Source: Lewinellaceae bacterium (GTDB lineage: Bacteria > Bacteroidota > Bacteroidia > Chitinophagales > Saprospiraceae). From it: DNA of 64,000 nucleotides. The notes beneath the pieces are model-generated. The model had not been told where the DNA came from. It ran no database searches and saw nothing but the letters and a program-made list of their open reading frames with translations. Positions 1 to 8,376 of this stretch are shown here, one piece after another. A program made the position numbers and the translations under genes. The stretch is from contig JACJYA010000002.1 of the NCBI GenBank assembly GCA_020636315.1, positions 372,001 through 436,000 of the forward strand. The letters are read 5' to 3'. Numbering within the stretch: position 1 is the stretch's first letter; each line of letters begins with the position of its first letter.

Positions 1-1479
1 GTGGATGCGATGGTGAAACCCCTGGCCGACGACCAGGTGGGCAATTGCTGTTTCGAACTGTTCGTGACCGATACCTTTACGTATGATCCAAACCTGATCC
101 AATCCATACAGGTCAACATACTGAACCCGGGCGTTTACTATACCGGGATAGACGCCACGCAGGCACAGATAGACGGCTGGAGCATCTCCCCGCCACTGGT
201 GCTGCCGCCTATGACCAACAGTGTCCTCTGGACCCACAGCAGCGGCATCACCCCCAACGGGGTCAACTACAACCTCTTTGATTTCTGTATAGAAGGCACG
301 ACTTCCACCGACTCGGTTTACATAGAAGTGGTGTGGCTGGATGCCGACAGCATGGGGGTCTGCTGGGATACGCTCGCCATTTTCTGCCCGGAATGTCTGA
401 ATGTGATAAACGATACGCTCACCTGCCAGACCACAATTGACCCGGCAGGAGGAGTCACTCAGGACTATGTTTACACCTTCGAGGTGTTCAACTACTCCCC
501 GTTTGCTGTGAATACCATCGGTATTGTGGAAAATCCTTCCAGTAATACCAACATCAGTCCGGATGTGATCAGCATCCCCACCATACCGCCCTTCTCACCG
601 GGCGGGGCTTCGGTGCCGATCTCGATCATCATCGATGGCAGCGTGGGGTCCGATACGACCCTCTGCTTCGACCTTGTGCTCCGGCAGGTCATTGCCGATT
701 CGATCGACATTCTGTGTTGTTACGCCACCCATTGCATCTATCTACCGCCCTGCGACAGCCTTCCGCCCTTCCTCTGCCCGAACCCCGAGCTGGCCAACCA
801 GGGCCCCTGCCCGCTGGCCTGGGACCCGGTCTGTGGTTGTGACACGCTGACGTACAGCAACAGCTGCTTCGCCTCCAATGCCGGAGTCACTTACTGGACA
901 CCTGGTGTTTGCGACACGGCAGTAATGAACCCCGATCCACGGGTAGTATTGTCGGGCAGCCTGGGCGCCAGCGGGGAAGTGTTGCTCGACTGGATGCTGA
1001 ATGACGACCCGTCTCAGTACAGCCATTTCGTGTTGCGCAACTGGCCCGCCGGAGGAGGAGCGCCGGTCACCTTAGCCGTACTGCCGGCACTGGCCGGCCA
1101 GCAACAGTACAACTTTGTGGACCTGAATGCCGGTTCCGGCATCCAGGAGTACGATGTGCTGGCGGTCGATCTCGACGGCCACCCGGTTTACAGTAATGTG
1201 GTGCAGGTATTGCTGATGAACGGCCTGCAACAGCGCGCCATGGTCTATACCTATCCGGTTCCCGCCACCAATTACCTGAATGTGACCTCCAACCTTCAGG
1301 GGGACGCTGTGCTGGAACTGATCAGCACCGACGGGCGGACGCTGCTGCAGCGCCGGGAAACCTTCCAGGGGCTGCCTGTTCCCGTCGATGTGAGTGGAAT
1401 AGGGTCTGGTGTTTATATGGTGCGCCTGAGCTTCCGCAGCGGAGATATTGGGCAACAGCGAATAGTGAAGATGGAGTAA
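1..1479 (+). CDS. T9SS-exported cell-surface protein with Kazal-like domain (5' truncated)
   Basis: The reading frame is open from the first base, so the gene starts outside the window and only the last 492 residues are seen. The first 250 residues look like beta-rich repeats with paired cysteines, rather like DUF11/Ig-type surface repeats. Residues about 257-304 hold a cysteine-spaced segment with PVCGCDTLTYSNSC, which matches Kazal-type protease-inhibitor modules. Residues about 415-492 form a type IX secretion C-terminal sorting domain: YPVPATNYLNV, then DGRTLLQR, then SGVYMVRL, ending in a basic tail. Export across the outer membrane and cell-surface attachment are therefore expected. The protein's own activity cannot be told from this fragment. 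Confidence 0.85.
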   Translation: MDAMVKPLADDQVGNCCFELFVTDTFTYDPNLIQSIQVNILNPGVYYTGIDATQAQIDGWSISPPLVLPPMTNSVLWTHSSGITPNGVNYNLFDFCIEGTTSTDSVYIEVVWLDADSMGVCWDTLAIFCPECLNVINDTLTCQTTIDPAGGVTQDYVYTFEVFNYSPFAVNTIGIVENPSSNTNISPDVISIPTIPPFSPGGASVPISIIIDGSVGSDTTLCFDLVLRQVIADSIDILCCYATHCIYLPPCDSLPPFLCPNPELANQGPCPLAWDPVCGCDTLTYSNSCFASNAGVTYWTPGVCDTAVMNPDPRVVLSGSLGASGEVLLDWMLNDDPSQYSHFVLRNWPAGGGAPVTLAVLPALAGQQQYNFVDLNAGSGIQEYDVLAVDLDGHPVYSNVVQVLLMNGLQQRAMVYTYPVPATNYLNVTSNLQGDAVLELISTDGRTLLQRRETFQGLPVPVDVSGIGSGVYMVRLSFRSGDIGQQRIVKME

Positions 1480-1503
1480 GGCGTGAAGGATAAAAGGCTC
1501 TAA

Positions 1504-1534
1504 TTTAAGCGGCAATGGGAAATTGCCGCTTAAA
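1504..1534. terminator. Hairpin after the T9SS protein gene
   Basis: A perfect 13-bp inverted repeat (1504-1516 with 1522-1534) and a 5-base loop lie 24 bases after the stop codon. The arms begin and end in short T and A runs, so it could act on both strands. A terminator or 3' mRNA-stabilising hairpin is the likely role. Confidence 0.6.
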
Positions 1535-1647
1535 GAAGGCCTTCAAGCGCTAATGGAACACGAGCGAAGCGACTGATGGAATGAAATGGAATAAATTAGC
1601 GTTTGAATTATCAAACATAAAATAAATAAGCCCAGTTACTTTAGTGT

Positions 1648-1702
1648 GAAAGGGTGACATCTTTTTCCAAATGCAGGAGAAGAGTGTCACCCTTTCTTTT
1701 TT
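1648..1702 (+). terminator. Inverted repeat followed by T tract
   Basis: A perfect 12-bp inverted repeat (1648-1659 with 1685-1696) is followed directly by six T residues. The loop is 25 bases, long for an intrinsic terminator. It lies upstream of the 1769 gene, so it could end stray upstream transcription or act as a leader attenuator. Confidence 0.45.
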
Positions 1703-1768
1703 GGAAAAAGAGGAACAAATGCAAGAACTCTCCCTATTTTTTCGTTTCTCAATTTCAAAAAACAGAAT

Positions 1769-2164
1769 ATGAAAATGCGCATCCGACTAATGTTCCTGCT
1801 GTCTTTCACCCTGCTGGCTGCCTGTTTCACCCCTGCTCAGGCACAATTCTTCAAGCGCGACAAAGACAAAGAGAAGCAACAATCAGAAACAGAAGGGAAA
1901 GAAGGCATTTTCTCCATCTTCAGAAAGGATGAACCCACCGAGAGCGACAAAGAGATGGAAGCCATCAAGGCCCGCCATAAGGACGCCAAGGCCGATGTGC
2001 GCGCCACCAAACGGGAGCGCAAGGCTGCCGAAGCCCGCGAAGATGCCGCCCGCGCCCGCGCCGAGGCCATCAAAGCGGAAAAAGCGGCCCTGAAGGCGGA
2101 GGAGAAGGCCCGAAAAGCGGAGGAGAAGGCCGAAAAAGCGAAGGAGAAAGCAGGGGGCAGGTAA
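1769..2164 (+). CDS. Small exported Lys/Glu/Ala-rich coiled-coil protein
   Basis: This 131-residue protein begins with a signal peptide (MKMRIRLMFLLSFTLLAAC, then PAQAQ). LAAC could be a lipobox, but the later AQA-Q signal peptidase I site is equally good. The rest is highly charged. From about residue 70 to the end it is an uninterrupted alanine-lysine-glutamate helix with KAEEKA-type repeats, so a long single alpha helix or coiled coil is expected. An ATG two codons downstream is an alternative start. I do not recognise a family. Its position after two hairpins suggests its own transcription unit. Function is unknown. Confidence 0.7.
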   Translation: MKMRIRLMFLLSFTLLAACFTPAQAQFFKRDKDKEKQQSETEGKEGIFSIFRKDEPTESDKEMEAIKARHKDAKADVRATKRERKAAEAREDAARARAEAIKAEKAALKAEEKARKAEEKAEKAKEKAGGR

Positions 2165-2172
2165 GCCTACCC

Positions 2173-3975
2173 CTATTTCCGCAATAAAAACCCATCGATC
2201 CCGACGAGGTACCCATCCGAATAACCGGCGGAGCGGACATCCTTGCCCACCAGCTCCAAAACCAGCTCGTTCGTTCCTTTTTGCAGCTCCACCCATCCGA
2301 AGGAAACCGGGCCGGTGGACTCTACCTTTGGAGCATATCCATCCATCAGGTTGCCCAGCGGTTTGCCGTTGACAGACAGGCGGACGATGCCGTAGTCCCG
2401 GGCGCGGGTAAAGAAGCCGAAGAGTTCGTAGGTGCCAGATTCCGGCGTTTCCAGAGGAATGGACAGCCGGTCTCCAGGTTGGGCTTCCACCCACCACAGC
2501 TGCTCGCTGCCGCTCCATTCCCCACTGAAATTGCCCATTTTCTGGATACGGAGAGTGCCTCCGGTGGTTTGGGCCTTGTCAGCCAGGCTTTCCGCCTCTA
2601 TGGAGGGCTGGCGGGTGCGCCCGACGTAGGCATAGTGCTTTTCCACCAACACCCGGATCTCCTCAACGACCTCCGGATGTTCAGAGGCAACATCATAATG
2701 CTCACCCGGGTCCTGCTCAAGCTGATACAACAGAGGTGGGTTGTGGAAAACAAGCGGGCCGGCCGGATAAGCGGTTTGGGTTATAAAATGCGCTTTCCAG
2801 GGGCCGCGGCGGGCAGCAAAGACGCGATCGCCCCGGTAATAAACGAAGAAATCGCGGGGTGAGGCCCCTTCACCGCGAAGCAGGGGCAGGAGGTTGTAGC
2901 CATCCAGGGGGCGCTCAGGGAGAGGAGCCCCGCACAAGGCTGCGGCCGTTGGCAGCAGGTCCATCGTAGTGGCCAGGCCATTAGAAATTTTACCGGCGGG
3001 TATCGTTCCGGGCCACCAGGCGATCATGGGTTCACGCATACCGCCTTCCCAGGTCGTGCCTTTTCCGTCCTTCAACAGTCCTGCCGAACCTCCATCGGCG
3101 CCCTGCACCAGCCAGGGGCCATTGTCGCTCGTGAAGACCACCATGGTTTGTTCGGCAACGCCGGCGTCCTTCAAAGCTTTCAGGATTTCCCCCACGCTCC
3201 AGTCGATCTCCTCGACCACATCTCCGTAAAGCCCCCTGGCGCTGCGGCCTTCAAACGCCGGAGAGGCGAACAAAGGAATATGAGGCATGGTATGGGCGAG
3301 GTAGAGAAAGAAGGGGCCGCCCGCATTTTTGCGAATAAACCGGGTGGCTTCTTCCGTATATCGCCGGGTCAGGGTTGTCTGATCGGCTGGGCGTTCGATA
3401 ATGGTGGTGTCCCGAAGGAGCGGTACGTTCCAGTATCCTGGTTTCCCGTCTTTTGGCGCTATGTAGTCCATATCGTTCGAATAGGGAATGCCGAGATAAC
3501 CGTCGAACCCCTGCGCCGTGGGCAGAAAGGCAGGCAGGTGGCCCAGGTGCCATTTGCCAATGGCCATGGTGGCGTAGCCCTGCCCCTTCAGCACCTCGGC
3601 AATGGTTACTTCATCAGGAGGCAGGCCGGTCTTGTCATTTGGAAAGAGGACGCGCCCCGGGATCAGGCCCTCCACCAGCCCGGTGCGTATTGGGTACCGC
3701 CCGGTGAGCAGCCCGGCCCGGCTAGGTGTGCAGACGGAAGCCGCAGCATAGAATTGGGTAAACCGCATCCCCTCCTCTGCCATGCGGTCCAGGTTGGGCG
3801 TGCGGATCGTAGGGTGTCCATAGGAAGCCAGGTCGCCATAACCGAGGTCGTCGGTGAAGAGGATTATCAGGTTGGGTGGAGAGGAAGCCGTCCCGGGCTG
3901 GCCAACGGCATTGAGGTGGATCAAAGCAAGAAAGGTGAGGCTGATAAATTTGTAGCGAATGTTGTAAGAAGCCAT
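2173..3975 (-). CDS. Arylsulfatase-type sulfatase with C-terminal beta module
   Basis: The protein hydrolyses sulfate esters, probably on glycans, in the periplasm. I chose ATG 3975 because it opens a signal peptide (MASYNIRYKFISLTFLALIH); the open frame continues upstream to 4083 but that part overlaps a dispersed repeat. NLIILFTDD at about residue 35 gives the metal-binding aspartates. C82-T-P-S-R86 is the formylglycine motif for a Cys-type sulfatase. TSDNGP and the lysine in KGTTWEGGMREP complete the active site. The sulfatase domain ends near residue 458. Residues 459-600 are a separate beta-rich module almost identical to the C-terminus of the neighbouring DUF2961 protein. An anaerobic sulfatase-maturating enzyme or other FGly-generating enzyme must be encoded elsewhere. 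Confidence 0.92.
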   Translation of the reverse strand: MASYNIRYKFISLTFLALIHLNAVGQPGTASSPPNLIILFTDDLGYGDLASYGHPTIRTPNLDRMAEEGMRFTQFYAAASVCTPSRAGLLTGRYPIRTGLVEGLIPGRVLFPNDKTGLPPDEVTIAEVLKGQGYATMAIGKWHLGHLPAFLPTAQGFDGYLGIPYSNDMDYIAPKDGKPGYWNVPLLRDTTIIERPADQTTLTRRYTEEATRFIRKNAGGPFFLYLAHTMPHIPLFASPAFEGRSARGLYGDVVEEIDWSVGEILKALKDAGVAEQTMVVFTSDNGPWLVQGADGGSAGLLKDGKGTTWEGGMREPMIAWWPGTIPAGKISNGLATTMDLLPTAAALCGAPLPERPLDGYNLLPLLRGEGASPRDFFVYYRGDRVFAARRGPWKAHFITQTAYPAGPLVFHNPPLLYQLEQDPGEHYDVASEHPEVVEEIRVLVEKHYAYVGRTRQPSIEAESLADKAQTTGGTLRIQKMGNFSGEWSGSEQLWWVEAQPGDRLSIPLETPESGTYELFGFFTRARDYGIVRLSVNGKPLGNLMDGYAPKVESTGPVSFGWVELQKGTNELVLELVGKDVRSAGYSDGYLVGIDGFLLRK

Positions 3976-4078
3976 TACGGAAAGGTTGTTGATCTGATTA
4001 AAAAAAGAATAAAGGGACTGTTCGGAATTCGCTGTTCGCCGTTCGCAAACCCTTGAAAACCAAGGGGATTTTTTGAAA

Positions 4079-4101
4079 GACACACTTAATTGAACTATCC
4101 C
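4079..4101. repeat. Dispersed intergenic repeat, family A (partial copy)
   Basis: This 23-base segment closely matches the end of the 51-bp repeat found at 12858-12908 and, inverted, at 20617-20667. The common core reads TTGAACTATCCC. A second shared block (GCTGGTTTCC) sits about 45 bases downstream near 4150, so the element here seems interrupted or rearranged. It lies between the sulfatase and DUF2961 genes. Confidence 0.6.
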
Positions 4102-4209
4102 AAAATAAAGGGAGTAGTTAAAATTAGTGGAGCCTGCGTTACGCCACCTGCTGGTTTCCGGAGTAACAAGAAACGCAGGAACCAGGAACTATGCTCCCCC
4201 GGCCTTCCC

Positions 4210-5730
4210 CTACTCCTGCCGGGGCAGCAGCAAAAAGCCGTCTATCCCAACGAGGTAACCATCGGAGTATCCCGCTGACCGGGCATCCTTGCCCACCAGC
4301 TCGATTTTCAGTTCATTTACGCCCTTGTGCAACTCTACATTTCCGAAGGACACCGGCCCGGTGGGCTCAACCCTGGAAGCATAGCCATCCACCAGAGGCC
4401 CCACTTGTTTGCCATTAACCAACAGGCGGATGATGCCGTAATCCTGCGCCCGGGTAAAAAAGCCGACGAGCTCATAAATACCATCCTGAGGCGCTTCCAG
4501 CGGGAGGGCCAGGCTGGCTCCTGCTGTGGCTTCCACCCACCACAACTGGGCGCCGACGCTCCACTCTCCTTTAAATGTCCCCATATCCTGGACCCGCAGT
4601 TGTCCGGCAGTAGCTCTGGCCTGCTCCAGTAAGGCTTCCGCTTCAATGGAAGGGGAAGCAATGGCCGAAAGCGGCATCAGCTGATCCGGCAGCGGAGGGA
4701 ACGGCGGGTGCGGATGCGTCTGATACCAGAAAGCGACGGAAGAATATTCCACCCCCGGCGCATCATTTGTGCCGCCGTGCTCGATTTGAAAGCGAAAACT
4801 TTCATAAAAAGGGATGGGGTCTTCGATATGCCAACGGTAAGTGTTGATTCGGCCCCGCTCGTCGTCCTTGATGGTTACGCCGTGGTAAGGAGCACTGTAT
4901 TCTCCGGTGATGTAATACCAGCCGGAGGAGAAATAGTCTTCCGTTCCGGTGCCGATGATGCCGGGCGTTTTTTCTCCGTCCACAAATATCTGCTCGTCTC
5001 CTTCCAGGTAGGAGAGGCTTTTTCCCCGTTGCGGCTGCATGGAAAGCAAAGTGCCGACATAATGGCCCCGCCCCTTCGTCTCCAGGATGGTAACGGGCTG
5101 CCCGGGCCGGGTGCGCGCCTGCCGGTATTGAGCGTGAAAGTAGAGGGCTTCTTCCGGCAATTGATTGTAGGTTCGGATATCTATATTGTAATAGAAGCTC
5201 GCCACCGGCAGCGTCCCGGTATTTTCGACGGTAATACGGGCGCTTTGCCGAAAAGGCATGGGCCAATAGGCGTTGTAGCCGCCGCTCGTCATGTTCAGGG
5301 GCAGGGAAATGTAGTCTTTCCACTCCCCGAACCCCATGCCGAAGAAATCGCCCACCGGCACTTCCACCGAAGGCTCTTTCTCTCCATCCCAGTAACAGCG
5401 AACGATGAGGTGGCGCAGGAGCTCAGGCTCCTCGCGTGGCGCGATGGTCACCCACCAGCGCCTTACCACTCCCGGCCCTTCGTGTTCGGCAAGGATTAGG
5501 GTTTCCCCCGGCGCCAGGGGGCGGCGGTCGTCATTGCCCCCGGTGGGATCGGCACTGGAATAGTGGGCCAGGCCGCCTTCGCGGGCCAGATACAGGTCGC
5601 CCAGGGGGCCTTCAGGATGGGCCTGGGCGGCGGCAGAGCCGGAAATCATTGCAAAGAGGGCCAGAGAGAAAAAGTAGCTGAAAAAAGATAGGTGAAGATT
5701 GATTTTTTTGCTGCCCATGTTGAAATCCAT
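4210..5730 (-). CDS. DUF2961 / GH172 family protein with shared C-terminal module
   Basis: The 506-residue protein starts with a signal peptide ending near AAAQAHPEG. The main domain carries DUF2961 hallmarks: LAREGGLAHYSSADPTGGNDD near the start, GVVRRWWVTIAP, the glycine-rich GDFFGMGFGEW, and GTGTEDYFSSGWYY, whose acidic residues lie in the active site of GH172 enzymes. Known GH172 members are exo-acting on fructofuranosides and D-arabinofuranosides. Residues about 362-506 duplicate the C-terminal module of the adjacent sulfatase, so the two probably bind the same glycan or surface partner. It is transcribed with the pentonate genes upstream on the same strand (62-base gap), which makes a pentose-containing substrate plausible but unproven. 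Confidence 0.85.
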   Translation of the reverse strand: MDFNMGSKKINLHLSFFSYFFSLALFAMISGSAAAQAHPEGPLGDLYLAREGGLAHYSSADPTGGNDDRRPLAPGETLILAEHEGPGVVRRWWVTIAPREEPELLRHLIVRCYWDGEKEPSVEVPVGDFFGMGFGEWKDYISLPLNMTSGGYNAYWPMPFRQSARITVENTGTLPVASFYYNIDIRTYNQLPEEALYFHAQYRQARTRPGQPVTILETKGRGHYVGTLLSMQPQRGKSLSYLEGDEQIFVDGEKTPGIIGTGTEDYFSSGWYYITGEYSAPYHGVTIKDDERGRINTYRWHIEDPIPFYESFRFQIEHGGTNDAPGVEYSSVAFWYQTHPHPPFPPLPDQLMPLSAIASPSIEAEALLEQARATAGQLRVQDMGTFKGEWSVGAQLWWVEATAGASLALPLEAPQDGIYELVGFFTRAQDYGIIRLLVNGKQVGPLVDGYASRVEPTGPVSFGNVELHKGVNELKIELVGKDARSAGYSDGYLVGIDGFLLLPRQE

Positions 5731-5792
5731 TAAATGGCTGCCAATAACGGCTTTCCTTCAAATTTAAAGTTTTTCTTCCAAGCCACCCTGAT

Positions 5793-7379
5793 TCAGATGG
5801 CCTCTTTGGTCCATTCCCCGTTGACCAGCCGCCATATATTCAGCGGATTATCATCCTTCAGCGCCTCAGGCAAAGCGGGCTGCGGAAAATCCTGATAGCA
5901 AACCGGGCGGGCAAAGCGTCGGATCGCCGCCGTGCCCACCGAAGTCGTTTGAGGCGCTGTAGTTGCCGGATAGGGGCCGCCGTGCATCATGGCGTGGCAC
6001 ACTTCGACCCCGGTGGGGTAGCCGTTGAAGATCAGCCTGCCTACCTTTCTTTCCAGGACGGCGATAAGGCCGGCATAGTCCCGCAGTTCTTCCTCTGTAC
6101 CGTGGATGGTCGCAGTGAGGTGCCCGTCAAGCGCTTCGGCCACTTTGATCATCTCTTCTTTGCCATTGGCGGAAATGCTCAGAGTGGAGGGGCCAAATAC
6201 CTCCTCTGCCAGCGAGGGGTTGTCGAAAAAGGCAGAAGCATCGGCTGTGAACACCTTGGCCGGCACCCCATTCTTCCCCTCTGTCGCTATACTGGTGGCC
6301 AGCAGCCTGACCCCCGGAGCATTAGTCAACCGTTCTATTCCGGCGATATAATTCTTTTTGATACCGGAGGAGAGCATCGTACCGGGGCTGACGGCATGGA
6401 GCTGGCCGTCCAGCATCTGGTGGAATTCCCGGGCGCCTTCCGGTTTATCGGTGACGACCAGCCCCGGGTTGGTACAGAACTGCCCTACCCCCAGGGTGAG
6501 GGAACCGGCCAGCCCGCTGGCTATGGATTTTTTCCGCTCTTCCAGCGCGCCGGGAAGGATGAAAACAGGATTAGAGCTTCCCATCTCCGCAAAGACCGGA
6601 ATGGGCGCCGGGCGCCGGTTAGCCGCATCGAAGATGGCCTTGCCTCCCCGGAAAGAACCGGTAAACCCGATAGCGGTAATCTCCGGGCGCCGGACAATGG
6701 CCATGCCCACTTCGTTTGAAGTGCCCTGGATCAGGGAAAAAACTCCTTCCGGCATGCCGGCTTTTCCGGCGGCAGCCAGGATCGCCCGCCCCACCATTTC
6801 GGAGGTACCCGGGTGCAAGGGGTGAGCTTTCACCACCACGGGGCAGCCGGCCGCTAGTGCAGAGGCCGTATCTCCGCCGGCCACTGAAAAGGCCAGGGGG
6901 AAATTGCTGGCTCCGAATATGCCCACGGGCCCAAGCGGTATGTGCATCTGGCGGATATCGGGTTTCGGAACGGGCTTCCTGTCCGGAATCGCGGTATCGA
7001 TCCGAACATCGGCCCACCAGCCCGTTCTAACCACCTCCGCGAACAGCCGGAGCTGGTTCATGGTGCGGCCTCGTTCTCCAACCAGGCGGGCCTGGGGAAG
7101 GGCGGTTTCCGCCATACAGCGCCGGATCAGTTCGTCGCCCAGGGCTAGGATCTCGTCGGCGATAGCTTCGAGAAACTGCGCCCGTTCTTCGTTGGTTTTT
7201 TGTCGGTATGCCAGAAATGCCGAAGCTGCTTTTTCTGCTGCCAGCCCCACTTCTTCCTCGGTGGCTTCACGGAAGGTGGGAGCCATTTTTTCCGAAGTGG
7301 AAGGGTTTACGGCATGGAAAGTAGCCGTTCCTTTCCCGGATGCGGTATTGCCTATTAGATTGAGTCCCGTTAGTTCCAT
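5793..7379 (-). CDS. 2-oxoglutarate semialdehyde (2,5-dioxovalerate) dehydrogenase
   Basis: This NAD(P)-dependent aldehyde dehydrogenase would oxidise 2-oxoglutarate semialdehyde to 2-oxoglutarate, the last step of Weimberg-like pentose, hexarate or hydroxyproline catabolism. I chose ATG 7379 (MELTGLNLIG) over an upstream TTG at 7406, which would overlap the preceding gene. GIFGASNFP with N159, FAEMGSSNP with E265 and GVGQFCTNPG with nucleophile C302 are all present. The layout (long N-terminus, HAVNPST, late CHAMMHGGPYPATT) is that of the KGSADH branch rather than generic ALDHs. The upstream FAH-family dehydratase, GntP permease and IlvD-type dehydratase support a pentonate rather than a hydroxyproline role. 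Confidence 0.88.
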   Translation of the reverse strand: MELTGLNLIGNTASGKGTATFHAVNPSTSEKMAPTFREATEEEVGLAAEKAASAFLAYRQKTNEERAQFLEAIADEILALGDELIRRCMAETALPQARLVGERGRTMNQLRLFAEVVRTGWWADVRIDTAIPDRKPVPKPDIRQMHIPLGPVGIFGASNFPLAFSVAGGDTASALAAGCPVVVKAHPLHPGTSEMVGRAILAAAGKAGMPEGVFSLIQGTSNEVGMAIVRRPEITAIGFTGSFRGGKAIFDAANRRPAPIPVFAEMGSSNPVFILPGALEERKKSIASGLAGSLTLGVGQFCTNPGLVVTDKPEGAREFHQMLDGQLHAVSPGTMLSSGIKKNYIAGIERLTNAPGVRLLATSIATEGKNGVPAKVFTADASAFFDNPSLAEEVFGPSTLSISANGKEEMIKVAEALDGHLTATIHGTEEELRDYAGLIAVLERKVGRLIFNGYPTGVEVCHAMMHGGPYPATTAPQTTSVGTAAIRRFARPVCYQDFPQPALPEALKDDNPLNIWRLVNGEWTKEAI

Positions 7380-7395
7380 TTCTAAGTTTGCTTTA

Positions 7396-8229
7396 TTATT
7401 CAACAATATTAACTAAAGTGCCGATCTGGCTGATCGATATCCTGATCTCATCGCCATGATCCAGCGTGAAATCATCGGGAGGGACGACCCCCGTGCCGGT
7501 CATCAGCAGGCATCCGTATTTAAAGGAGGTTTCCCGGAACAGGTATCCGGCCAGTTCCGAAAACTCCCGTTTTATCTGGCCAATATCCGTTTCCCCTGAA
7601 AACAGGAGCGCTCCATCCCGGATTATCTCCAGTCGGATGCCGGTATCCTTTGGCAGAGGGCCCCGGGGTATGAAAACGCACGGGCCTATTGCTGCCGCAC
7701 CGTCATAGCTTTTGGCCTGGGGGAGATACAGTGGGTTTTCCCCCTCGATATCCCGGGAGCTCATATCGTTCCCGATGGTATATCCTATTATTTTCCCGCT
7801 GGAGGTAATGGCCAGAGTCAGTTCCGGTTCGGGAACATTCCATTTGGAGTCCCGGCGGATCCTCACCTTTTGCCCGTGTCCAACGGCGCGATAGGCGGGG
7901 CTTTTAAAGAAAAGCTCCGGGCGCTCCGCATAGTAAACCCGGTCGTAAAAGTCTCCACCGCCGACATCTTTTGATTCTTCCATCCGGGCTTCCCGGCTTC
8001 GGAAATAGGTCACTCCCGAGGCCCATATCTCCTGATTCCCAATCGGGGGCAGCAATTCGTTTTGTATCCGCTCCCGCCCGTCAGGAAGAGGGGTTTGCAC
8101 GGAAATGAGGGTTAGGGTATCCTCGTAAATATTATCGTTATTAATAATAGTATCCCAATCGCCTTCGGCAAGATAAAAGCCATTGCCCTGTTCGATGATG
8201 ACCCCTTTGGTGGTGTTGTATAATTTCAT
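7396..8229 (-). CDS. Fumarylacetoacetate hydrolase-family protein, probable 2-keto-3-deoxypentonate dehydratase
   Basis: FAH-fold enzymes split or dehydrate 2-keto acids using a divalent metal. Here the metal ligands are visible as E134-P-E136 in NVPEPELTLAI and D155 in GNDMSSRD, with the family lysine in QAKSYDG. Length is 277 residues, normal for bacterial FAH proteins. Placed between a pentonate dehydratase and a 2-oxoglutarate semialdehyde dehydrogenase, the best inference is dehydration of 2-keto-3-deoxy-xylonate or -arabinonate to 2-oxoglutarate semialdehyde. An aldol-type hydrolysis to pyruvate and glycolaldehyde (Dahms-like) is the alternative, but the neighbouring dehydrogenase argues against it. 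Confidence 0.87.
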   Translation of the reverse strand: MKLYNTTKGVIIEQGNGFYLAEGDWDTIINNDNIYEDTLTLISVQTPLPDGRERIQNELLPPIGNQEIWASGVTYFRSREARMEESKDVGGGDFYDRVYYAERPELFFKSPAYRAVGHGQKVRIRRDSKWNVPEPELTLAITSSGKIIGYTIGNDMSSRDIEGENPLYLPQAKSYDGAAAIGPCVFIPRGPLPKDTGIRLEIIRDGALLFSGETDIGQIKREFSELAGYLFRETSFKYGCLLMTGTGVVPPDDFTLDHGDEIRISISQIGTLVNIVE

Positions 8230-8230
8230 A

Positions 8231-8358
8231 AGCTGTAACTGTTTCGGTATTTCGGTTTTATGGTATTTTGGTATTGCGGTCGGAGGCCATACGACTGTCT
8301 GTCAAACGGCTTCCCTTAGTCCTGCCACAAAACCATAACGCCGAAACACCATAACACC
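8231..8358. repeat. AT-rich intergenic segment with imperfect inverted repeats
   Basis: Between the FAH and GntP genes, short arms around 8240-8270 (cggtatttcggttttatgg) and 8330-8357 (ccataacgccgaaacacc) are near complements. A similar string (taaaaccgaaac, cgaaataccata) occurs before the TMEM175 gene near 59540-59570. This is probably a low-complexity dispersed repeat, or an mRNA hairpin separating the two cistrons. Confidence 0.4.
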
Positions 8359-8376
8359 TGAATGTTAACCATAGGC

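Noticed and set aside
3148..4056. 302-codon plus-strand frame opposite the sulfatase
   Set aside because: It is antisense to the formylglycine motif region of the sulfatase and has no recognisable domain.
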